Below are positions 9,275 to 16,310 of a stretch of DNA of 64,000 nucleotides, one piece after another; position 1 is the stretch's first letter, and each line of letters opens with the position of its first letter. Source of the stretch: Acidulodesulfobacterium sp021802425 (GTDB lineage Bacteria > SZUA-79 > Acidulodesulfobacterales > Acidulodesulfobacteraceae); assembly GCA_021802425.1 (NCBI GenBank), contig JAJZXJ010000010.1, positions 1-64,000 on the forward strand. Direction: 5' to 3'. The position numbers and the translations under genes were made by a program. The notes under the pieces are model-generated. The model had not been told where the DNA came from. It did no database searches and was given only the letters and a program-made list of their open reading frames with translations.

Positions 9275-11215
9275 TTACTTTTTGATTCTATAATCGCCTG
9301 TTTTGACCGTATATCCGGTATAGTCAAAATATTCTAACAGCGGTATGGCATATTTTCTAGAAACTGCCGCGATTTCTTTCATATCCTTTGGTTCAAGTCT
9401 TTCCGAGGATTGAAAAAATAAATCCAGGCCTTTTTTAATATTATCCATTTGTTCTTTTAAATAATAAATATCGTGTTTTATCTTAACTAACTTCCCCTGC
9501 TTTGCCATTACCGTAATGGCGTAATTCAACATCTTTTTATTTATTTTAATTTTCTTTTCGAGTTCATCCAATGTGGGAACGCTGTTGCCGCTTGACTTTA
9601 ATAAATTTTCGATCTTCTTAATAATCTCCCGATATTCCTCCGGAATTTCAAGAGCGGCCGCCTCGTCTCCCTGCCTTTTAACTGTTATATTTCCGTTATC
9701 GTTCAAAATCTCTTTTTTCGACAACAAATCGTCTAAAATAATATCGAACAGGGCATCTGTTTGTTTATTAAAATTATTCTCAAACAGGCGGTACAGCTCC
9801 GGTTTGCCAATCCCGCTTTTCAGAGCATTTTTTTCATTTACGAGATTTTCCTTGATTGTCTTGATTAGTATAGATCTGCCCGTATCAAAATCTTCTTTTA
9901 AAACCGCAAATTTTCCTTTGCTATCCGTTATTATCTTTCCGTCCCCCTTTAATTTATCTATAAATGCAGTAAATCCGGGATAATCAAAATTTAATTTTTT
10001 ATAAATCTCTTCTAAGCCGGCGATACCTGTCAGCTTAATAAAGCTATAAACAGCCTCTTGCGGATTTTCCGAAGCCATTCCCCTGTAAACGCCTTCCAGT
10101 GATTCATCATAACGATAATCCATAAAGGGGTCTATTATAATTCCCCCGCCTATCGTTCTTCCCGCCCCTGCATCCCTTACAATAAATCTTTCCTTAGACA
10201 TTGTGGATATTTTATTTTGCAATTTGAATATGGCATATGAATAATTTCCGGGGCTTACTTTTTTATTTTCATTTAGAACGATTATCTTTGAGCCGATACT
10301 GATGCTTCCGGTCATAAATATTAATATCAGATGGCTCTTTAGCTCTTTTTTATTGTCAAAATCATAATAAAACTTTGTAAAAACGGAGTCCGTTGCCAGA
10401 AGGCCGTATTTTGACGATATTATATCCCCGTATTTTACGCTTTCCTTTTTTATGGACGGAACATTTATCGATATTCTCATAGATTTATGCGCCGCGGTCA
10501 CTTTCTTATTGTGGGATTCCATATTTTTTATCTTTGCGGTTAAGCCGGACGGCATTATTTGTATTTCGTCTCCAACCGAAAAACTGCCGCATTTCAAAGT
10601 TCCTGCCAGAATTGTTCCAAAACCCTTAGAAGAAATAACTCTGTCCACGGGCAAAAAGACCTTTGTAGATGCATGCCCTGCTACATTTTTCGCATCCTCA
10701 TTCTTTATGGCCTTTTCTATTGCGTTCTTTAATTCATCAATGCCCGTACCTGATTTAACCGATACTTTAATAATGTTTTGGGATGCCTTATCGTAACCGT
10801 AAGATTTTAAGAAATCTTTTATCTCGTTTTCCCGCATAGAAATGATTTCATCGTTCACAGTGTCGATTTTGGTTAAAACAGGAATAACAACGCCCACGCC
10901 CAGCAGTTTTAAAATGAGAAGATGTTCCTTAGTTTGAGCCATTATGCCGTCGTCTGCGGCAATTACAAGCAGGACTCCATCCATTCCCGTGGAGCCGGAA
11001 ACCATAGTTTTGATAAATTTCGCGTGTCCCGGAACATCGACAATTCCGACGGATATTCCTGAAGGAAGGGTTATATTGGCATAACCGAGCACAATACTGA
11101 TCCCGCGCCTTTTTTCTTCCTTTAGCCTGTCTGTTTCTGCGCCCGTTAAGGCTTTTATCAGCGACGATTTTCCATGGTCTATGTGTCCCGCCGTTCCTAA
11201 AATAAAATTTTCCAT
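9275..11215 (-). CDS. selB: Selenocysteine-specific elongation factor SelB
   Basis: SelB delivers Sec-tRNA(Sec) to ribosomes at UGA codons marked by a SECIS hairpin. The GTPase opens with GTAGHIDHGKSSL, then shows RGISIVLGYA (switch I), DVPGHAKF (G3) and TKID (G4). EF-Tu-like beta-barrels follow, then a C-terminal half (from about residue 375) of winged-helix modules for SECIS RNA binding. The ATG at 11215 was chosen because it lies directly before the conserved GTPase core; the longer frame to 11266 begins with TTG and adds 17 unrelated residues. No Shine-Dalgarno is present. A TATAAT lies 10 bases upstream of the ATG, so the message may be nearly leaderless. No selA, selC or selD and no obvious UGA-containing selenoprotein gene is seen in this window. 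Confidence 0.93.
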   Translation of the reverse strand: MENFILGTAGHIDHGKSSLIKALTGAETDRLKEEKRRGISIVLGYANITLPSGISVGIVDVPGHAKFIKTMVSGSTGMDGVLLVIAADDGIMAQTKEHLLILKLLGVGVVIPVLTKIDTVNDEIISMRENEIKDFLKSYGYDKASQNIIKVSVKSGTGIDELKNAIEKAIKNEDAKNVAGHASTKVFLPVDRVISSKGFGTILAGTLKCGSFSVGDEIQIMPSGLTAKIKNMESHNKKVTAAHKSMRISINVPSIKKESVKYGDIISSKYGLLATDSVFTKFYYDFDNKKELKSHLILIFMTGSISIGSKIIVLNENKKVSPGNYSYAIFKLQNKISTMSKERFIVRDAGAGRTIGGGIIIDPFMDYRYDESLEGVYRGMASENPQEAVYSFIKLTGIAGLEEIYKKLNFDYPGFTAFIDKLKGDGKIITDSKGKFAVLKEDFDTGRSILIKTIKENLVNEKNALKSGIGKPELYRLFENNFNKQTDALFDIILDDLLSKKEILNDNGNITVKRQGDEAAALEIPEEYREIIKKIENLLKSSGNSVPTLDELEKKIKINKKMLNYAITVMAKQGKLVKIKHDIYYLKEQMDNIKKGLDLFFQSSERLEPKDMKEIAAVSRKYAIPLLEYFDYTGYTVKTGDYRIKK

Positions 11216-11225
11216 ATATCGTAGT

Positions 11226-11231
11226 ATTATA
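11226..11231 (-). promoter_or_regulatory. Candidate selB -10 element
   Basis: TATAAT on the minus strand ends 10 bases before the selB ATG, predicting transcription start 3-4 bases upstream of the initiation codon. The -35 region is poor. Confidence 0.35.
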
Positions 11232-11264
11232 CAACAAAAAATGGGTTTGCGGAATGAAGAGGGC

Positions 11265-11304
11265 AAAAAAATAAATAGCCCGGTCCTTTTTACGGGAACC
11301 GGGC
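11265..11304 (-). terminator. Rho-independent terminator downstream of degP
   Basis: On the minus strand GCCCGGTTC pairs with GGACCGGGC across 11278-11304 (9 bp including one G-U) around a short A-rich loop. It is followed by a T-rich run (positions 11277 down to 11265). It sits 96 bases past the degP stop and just before the selB promoter region, separating the two transcription units. Confidence 0.8.
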
Positions 11305-11399
11305 CACCTTTAGGAGGAGTGATGGAAAGCTTACAGTTTGTCTTGGTTTTAGGAAAACTTTATAAACTTTATATATTTAATTTGAAACTTAAAAATTCA

Positions 11400-12884
11400 T
11401 TATTCCGAGTATGCAAGATATAATTTCATATTTCCCCTTCTCACAAAGAAAAGGAACTGTTTGGATTTTTCAGCCTGATTTATAAGATTAACATACTGTT
11501 TTATATTATTAACCGGTTGATGATTTATCTCTTGTATTACATCCCCGGGCATTATTCCGATTCTCTGGCCTATTCCGCCGGGTATGACCTTTGAGACTAT
11601 AACGCCGTGATGAACATTTTGTATGCCGTATCCCTGCATATTAGAACTTGTTAAGGGCACAACGACAATCCCTAACTTTTTAGCAGAAACCTTTTGGGTT
11701 TTTTCGTTAAAGGTATTTTTAGGGCTTTTCCAATTGCCAACCGTAATCATAATGGTTTCTTTCTTGCCGTGCCTTATAATCTCCATCGGAACAGCTTTTC
11801 CGGGTTTCGTATTTCCCACGAGCCACGGAAGCTGCGACATTTCTTTAACCTTTTCCCCGTTAAATTTTATTATAACATCCCCGCTTTTTAATCCGGCACG
11901 CGCCGCCGGACCGTTTGGAAGCACCGAAGAAACAAGGGCGCCTTGCGAAGTTTCAAGATTAAACGCTTTTTTGAGCGCCGGCGTTATCTTTTGAATTTCT
12001 ATTCCAAGCCAGCCCCTCGTGATTTTACCGGTCTCAAGCTCCGGAAGAACCTGCTTGACAACATTTACCGGTATCGAAAACCCTATCCCCTGGGCGCCTT
12101 TAATGATTGCCGTATTTATTCCTATAACCTGGCCTTTCATATTAATAAGGGGTCCGCCGCTATTTCCCGGATTAATTGCGGCATTGGTCTGTATAAAATC
12201 TTCATACGGTCCGCCGATAGCCCTGCCTTTAGCGCTTATAATTCCGTTAGTAACCGTCCAACCCAACCCAAAGGGATTTCCTATGGCTAAAACCCACTCT
12301 CCTATCTGGGATTTGGCTGAGTCTCCAAGGGTCGCAACGGGAAGATTATTGCCGTCGTTTATCTTTAAAAGGGCAAGGTCAACCTGCGGATCTTTCCCGA
12401 TGACCCTTGCCTTGAAAGTTTTGCCGTTATAAAGCTTAACATATATTTTGGTTGCTCCCTTTATAACATGATTGTTTGTAACTATATAACCGCTTTTGCT
12501 GATAATTACGCCTGAACCGAGGCTTTCTTCGGTATAGGTGCTTTGAGGCACATTATGAAAGAAATTGTTAAAAAAGTTACCGAAAGGATTTTGCTCGTTG
12601 CCGAAAGGATTTTGATACATCTGGAATGGTCCTCCCTTTACCTTTTGGGTTGTTCTGATATTTACGACAAACGGCTTATCCTGTTTTATCAATGCGATAA
12701 AATTACTGGGACCGTTTTGGGCAGGCATCTCCGAATTCGTAGTCGTATGAATTACCGGCAAAGCCGGCTCGGCAAGGGACTTTTTAAATAAATGTAAATT
12801 TGCCGTAATTATAACTCCTGCAATTATACCTATCAATACGGCCACGCCGGCGCCGATTATTTTGGAATCAGATTTAAAACCCAT
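11400..12884 (-). CDS. degP: DegP/HtrA-family periplasmic serine protease
   Basis: An envelope protease/chaperone that degrades misfolded exported proteins. An N-terminal hydrophobic segment (about 9-28) serves as signal or anchor; no clear cleavage site stands out. The trypsin-like domain has the triad H139 (TNNHV), D169 (VDLALL) and S242 (NPGNSGGPL). Two PDZ domains follow at about 280-375 and 395-490, giving the usual Do-family layout at 494 residues. A Phe/Asn/Gly-rich segment (about 88-112) precedes the protease core, like the LA loop of DegP. A Shine-Dalgarno GGAGG lies 11 bases before the ATG. It is the last gene of the Hsp20-ClpA-DUF1844-ClpB-DegP block and has its own terminator. Confidence 0.93.
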   Translation of the reverse strand: MGFKSDSKIIGAGVAVLIGIIAGVIITANLHLFKKSLAEPALPVIHTTTNSEMPAQNGPSNFIALIKQDKPFVVNIRTTQKVKGGPFQMYQNPFGNEQNPFGNFFNNFFHNVPQSTYTEESLGSGVIISKSGYIVTNNHVIKGATKIYVKLYNGKTFKARVIGKDPQVDLALLKINDGNNLPVATLGDSAKSQIGEWVLAIGNPFGLGWTVTNGIISAKGRAIGGPYEDFIQTNAAINPGNSGGPLINMKGQVIGINTAIIKGAQGIGFSIPVNVVKQVLPELETGKITRGWLGIEIQKITPALKKAFNLETSQGALVSSVLPNGPAARAGLKSGDVIIKFNGEKVKEMSQLPWLVGNTKPGKAVPMEIIRHGKKETIMITVGNWKSPKNTFNEKTQKVSAKKLGIVVVPLTSSNMQGYGIQNVHHGVIVSKVIPGGIGQRIGIMPGDVIQEINHQPVNNIKQYVNLINQAEKSKQFLFFVRRGNMKLYLAYSE

Positions 12885-12998
12885 AGCTTTAAAAACCTCC
12901 GATAAATTATACCTTAGTTATTTATATATGTAAGAAGCAATAATTATGCCAAAATATATTTTATTTTTTAAAATTGACCCGGCAACCCTTAATGCAAT

Positions 12999-13057
12999 GG
13001 TTAAAATGGCATTTTAGCCCACATCAAAGACATGCTTTGATAAACATGGGCTAAAAT
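12999..13057. promoter_or_regulatory. Composite hairpin with alternative pairing
   Basis: ATTTTAGCCCA (13011-13021) pairs perfectly over 11 bp with TGGGCTAAAAT (13047-13057). Inside the loop ATCAAAG (13023-13029) pairs with CTTTGAT (13035-13041). The left arm can instead pair with GGTTAAA (12999-13005) via TTTAGCC (13013-13019). Neither flank has a long T-run, so it is not a standard terminator. It could act in the clpB 3' UTR or the degP leader. Confidence 0.6.
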
Positions 13058-13105
13058 ATCGCTTCCTTCGGAATAACAAATTTTTCCGTTTTAACATTGA
13101 ACATT

Positions 13106-13120
13106 TTGTCATTATGACAA
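13106..13120. promoter_or_regulatory. Operator-like palindrome, copy 1
   Basis: TTGTCA-N3-TGACAA, perfect 6-bp arms. An identical arrangement with the same 3-base spacer recurs 25 bp further on. It lies 52 bp beyond the clpB stop and 222 bp upstream of degP. Confidence 0.5.
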
Positions 13121-13144
13121 TAATAATTGAATTTTAATATTAAT

Positions 13145-13163
13145 ATTTGTCAAATTGACAAAT
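13145..13163. promoter_or_regulatory. Operator-like palindrome, copy 2
   Basis: ATTTGTCA-N3-TGACAAAT, perfect 8-bp arms containing the same TTGTCA-N3-TGACAA core as 13106-13120. Centre-to-centre spacing of the two copies is about 41 bp, close to four helical turns, as expected for a dimeric regulator bound on one DNA face. Confidence 0.5.
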
Positions 13164-13171
13164 TAATTATT

Positions 13172-15787
13172 TTATACATCTTCGGCTGAAACCGTCACGG
13201 CCTTTTCGATTATAACATCATTTAGCCCTTCGTTATAATCTAGAACAATGGAATCGCCGGTTATAATTCCGCCTGAAAGTAAATCCGTGGCTATCCTGTC
13301 CTGCAAAAAGGTTTTTATAGCCCTTTTTAGCGGCCTTGCCCCATAGATAGGGTCATAACCCTCCATAGCTATAAACTTAACTAACGGATCCGTATAGCGA
13401 ACCCCGATCCCTTTTTCTTCCAATATTTTTTTAAGCCTGTTTAGTTGAATCTCCACTATTTTTAATATATCATCCTCGGTAAGAGCATGAAATATAATTA
13501 TATCGTCAAGCCTGTTAAGAAATTCGGGTCTAAAGTAATTTTTTAAAAGCCCTGTAACGCTGTTTTTCATCTCTTCATAGTATCCGCCGGCATAACTCTG
13601 TATAATATCGGAGCCGATATTTGAAGTCATAATGACGATAGTATTTTTAAAATCCACCGTCCTTCCCTGCCCGTCGGTTAAGCGTCCGTCGTCAAGAAGC
13701 TGCAGCAGCACATTAAACACATCTTGATGCGCCTTTTCCACTTCGTCAAAAAGCACGACGCTGTACGGCCGCCTTCTAACCGCCTCGGTTAACTGCCCGC
13801 CTTCTTCATAGCCGACATAGCCGGGGGGGGCGCCTATCAGCCTCGAAACAGTATGTTTTTCCATATACTCCGACATATCTATTCTTACTATATTGTTTTC
13901 ATCGTCAAACAAAAACTCGGCAAGCGCTTTAGCAAGCTCCGTTTTTCCCACACCTGTCGGACCCAAAAACATAAAGGAACCCATAGGCTTGTTTTGATCG
14001 GACAAGCCTGCCCTTGAACGCCTTATGGTATTGGCAACGCTGCTTATTGCTTCATTTTGCGATATGACGCGGTTGTGCAGATGTTCCTCTATCAGCAAAA
14101 GCTTTTCCTTCTCGCCTTCCATAAGTTTCGTAACGGGAATTCCCGTCCACTTTGCGACGACCCTTGCAATATCGTCGGAATCGACCTCTTCTTTTAAAAA
14201 ACCGCCCCCTTTTTGCATTTGGGTTATCTTTTTGTTTGAATCCTCCAATATTTTTTCGAGCCCGCCCAGTTTGCCGTATCTAATCTCTGCAACCTTGTCA
14301 TATTTTCCTTCCCTTTCAAACCTTTGCTCTTCAACCCTTAAGGAATCTATTTCCTTTTTTACTTCCCCTATTTTTTTAATTACATCCTTTTCATTTTGCC
14401 ATTTTGCCTTTTTTTGATTAAAATCCTCTTCTAAATTGGCAAGTTCTTCGTCAATCTCCTTTAATCTCTTTTTTGATTCCGCATCCTTTTCTTTTTTTAA
14501 CGCCTCCTGCTCGATTTTAATCTTTATAATCTTTCTCTGAATTTCATCGAGAACGGTCGGTAAGGAATCTATCTCGATTCTTAATTTTGCGGATGCTTCA
14601 TCTATTAAATCGATAGCCTTGTCCGGCAAAAACCTGTCGGTAATATAGCGATGGGAGAGTGTTGCCGCTGCAATTAACGCCGAGTCTTTTATTCTTATGC
14701 CGTGATAAGCCTCATATCTTTCTTTCAATCCCCTTAAAATGGATATTGTATCCTCAACGGACGGCTCATCTACAAATATAGGCTGAAATCTTCTTTCGAG
14801 AGCGGCATCCTTTTCTATGTATTTTCTGTACTCATCGATTGTCGTAGCGCCGATAGCCCTGAGCTCGCCTCTTGCAAGAGCGGGCTTTAATAAATTGGAA
14901 GCATCCATTGCCCCTTCCGATTTGCCTGCCCCCACAAGATTATGAAGTTCGTCTATAAATATTATAATTTTTCCCTCCGAGGATTTTATCTCTTTTACGA
15001 CGGCTTTAAGTCTGTCTTCAAATTCACCCCTGTATTTAGCCCCCGCAATAAGGGAACCCAGATCAAGCGACAAAACGGATTTATCCTTTAAAATTTCAGG
15101 AACATCGCTGTCGGCAATTCTTTTAGCCAATCCTTCCACAATTGCGGTCTTACCGACACCGGGGTCTCCTATAAGAACGGGATTATTTTTGGTTCTCCTC
15201 GACAAAACCTCCATTATCCGCCTAATTTCACTATCCCTTCCGATAACAGGGTCAATCTTCCCTAATCTTGCAAGCTGCGTTAAATTGAGGGTATATTTTT
15301 CCAATGCCTGATACTTGTCTTCAGGATTTTGATCTGCAACCCTTGCGCTTCCTCTTATTTCCATAAGCGCTTTTAAAACTATTTCTTTGCTTAAGCCGAA
15401 TTTTGCAAAAATTGCATAAGATTTTGTATCTTTCACATCCAAAAGCGCCAGTATAAAATGCTCGACCGAAACGAAGTCGTCTTTCATAGCCGTTCTATTC
15501 TTTTCGGCGGCGCCTAATACCTTCTTTAAGGATGAAGAAAAACCGGGCTCAAACCCTCCTTCGACTGTCGCAAGTTTGGATAGGGCATTTTCGGCTTCGC
15601 CTGAAAAAACCTTTAAATCGATACCTATCCTTTTTAATAAAGAAACGGCGATGCTGTTTTCATCATAAGTTAAAAGAGCGTAAAGGAGATGTAAATCCGT
15701 TACCTCCGGGTTTTTAGCCTCCTTTGCCGTGTTAACGGTCAACTCTATAACTTCCTGCGATTTTATCGTAAAATTATTCAAATCCAC
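13172..15787 (-). CDS. clpB: ClpB protein disaggregase
   Basis: An AAA+ chaperone that extracts polypeptides from aggregates together with DnaK and small heat-shock proteins. Domain order: Clp N-domain repeats (1-145), AAA-1 with Walker A GDPGVGKT (207-214), a long coiled-coil M-domain rich in Lys/Glu (about 405-530), AAA-2 with GPTGVGKT near 610, and the C-terminal D2-small domain. At 871 residues it is a full-length ClpB, and the ClpP-docking tripeptide is absent as expected. Translation starts at GTG (15787), supported by an upstream GAGAGAGG. It lies 22 bp after the DUF1844 gene. Confidence 0.96.
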   Translation of the reverse strand: MDLNNFTIKSQEVIELTVNTAKEAKNPEVTDLHLLYALLTYDENSIAVSLLKRIGIDLKVFSGEAENALSKLATVEGGFEPGFSSSLKKVLGAAEKNRTAMKDDFVSVEHFILALLDVKDTKSYAIFAKFGLSKEIVLKALMEIRGSARVADQNPEDKYQALEKYTLNLTQLARLGKIDPVIGRDSEIRRIMEVLSRRTKNNPVLIGDPGVGKTAIVEGLAKRIADSDVPEILKDKSVLSLDLGSLIAGAKYRGEFEDRLKAVVKEIKSSEGKIIIFIDELHNLVGAGKSEGAMDASNLLKPALARGELRAIGATTIDEYRKYIEKDAALERRFQPIFVDEPSVEDTISILRGLKERYEAYHGIRIKDSALIAAATLSHRYITDRFLPDKAIDLIDEASAKLRIEIDSLPTVLDEIQRKIIKIKIEQEALKKEKDAESKKRLKEIDEELANLEEDFNQKKAKWQNEKDVIKKIGEVKKEIDSLRVEEQRFEREGKYDKVAEIRYGKLGGLEKILEDSNKKITQMQKGGGFLKEEVDSDDIARVVAKWTGIPVTKLMEGEKEKLLLIEEHLHNRVISQNEAISSVANTIRRSRAGLSDQNKPMGSFMFLGPTGVGKTELAKALAEFLFDDENNIVRIDMSEYMEKHTVSRLIGAPPGYVGYEEGGQLTEAVRRRPYSVVLFDEVEKAHQDVFNVLLQLLDDGRLTDGQGRTVDFKNTIVIMTSNIGSDIIQSYAGGYYEEMKNSVTGLLKNYFRPEFLNRLDDIIIFHALTEDDILKIVEIQLNRLKKILEEKGIGVRYTDPLVKFIAMEGYDPIYGARPLKRAIKTFLQDRIATDLLSGGIITGDSIVLDYNEGLNDVIIEKAVTVSAEDV

Positions 15788-15809
15788 AAATATACCTCTC
15801 TCACGGTGA

Positions 15810-16310
15810 TTATTTTTTCTCGGAAATATATGCCATTCTTAGATCGTATAATATATTTTCGACAAGCTTTTTTTCGTTTTCATCGAGATTTCCCGCAGTC
15901 TTTTTTGAAAGCATATCTATGGTATCGATAAGATATTTTGCCATATTGACATCCCTTTCATATTTGCCTGTCATAGGATTCGGTATTTTCCCCAAAAAAA
16001 GTAAAGCCTGCGTATTTAATGAATAAACAAAGGTGGCAAAATCGGCTTCAAACGCCGGCATCTCTGAAGGCTCCTCCATATTTACGGCATTACCGGAGGT
16101 TTCATTAACCGCATCTTCCGTTTTATTAATGCCCGGGTCGTTCGTGTAGGCGGTATTTATTCCTTTGTCTTCTGTTGGGGCATTATCCCCCTGCCCTTCC
16201 GCGAAATCTTCCGAAAACTTTCTTTTGTCGATGAACTTAAACTGTTTTTCCTGTTGTTCATTTGTGCCCTTACCTTTCTTATCGTCAAACATAGTCGGGT
16301 TCTTCTCCAT
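15810..16310 (-). CDS. DUF1844 domain protein
   Basis: A 166-residue protein of unknown function. The first 90 residues are polar and likely disordered (Lys, Glu, Asn and Gly rich). The C-terminal 75 residues match the DUF1844 pattern: FATFVYSLNTQALLFLGKIPNP, then a run of helices with ID-ML-KT-GNL-E spacing ending in LRMAYISEK. The gene begins inside the end of the ClpA-like gene (26-bp overlap from ATG 16310). ATG 16292 (residue 7), preceded by GGAGAAG, is an equally plausible start. Placed between two Clp ATPases and translationally coupled to the first, it might be an adaptor or quality-control partner, but that is only a guess from context. Confidence 0.8.
   Translation of the reverse strand: MEKNPTMFDDKKGKGTNEQQEKQFKFIDKRKFSEDFAEGQGDNAPTEDKGINTAYTNDPGINKTEDAVNETSGNAVNMEEPSEMPAFEADFATFVYSLNTQALLFLGKIPNPMTGKYERDVNMAKYLIDTIDMLSKKTAGNLDENEKKLVENILYDLRMAYISEKK

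Larger units (their letters stand above)
12885..13171. other. 287-bp structured intergenic region between clpB and degP
   Basis: No credible gene is present. The region holds the degP Shine-Dalgarno (12896-12900), a TATAAT on the minus strand (12906-12911) that may be too close to the start codon to serve degP, a composite hairpin (12999-13057) and two copies of a 15-bp palindrome (13106-13120 and within 13145-13163). Confidence 0.7.

Noticed and set aside
11278..11304. G/C-rich hairpin near selB considered as selC (tRNA-Sec)
   Set aside because: Only one 9-bp stem, no anticodon arm or T-loop, and a T-run on the minus strand; it fits a terminator.
11322..11423. A 33-codon plus-strand frame with AGGAGG four bases before its ATG
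   Set aside because: It overlaps the degP 3' end, the Shine-Dalgarno-like bases lie beside the degP terminator stem, and the peptide has no recognisable pattern.
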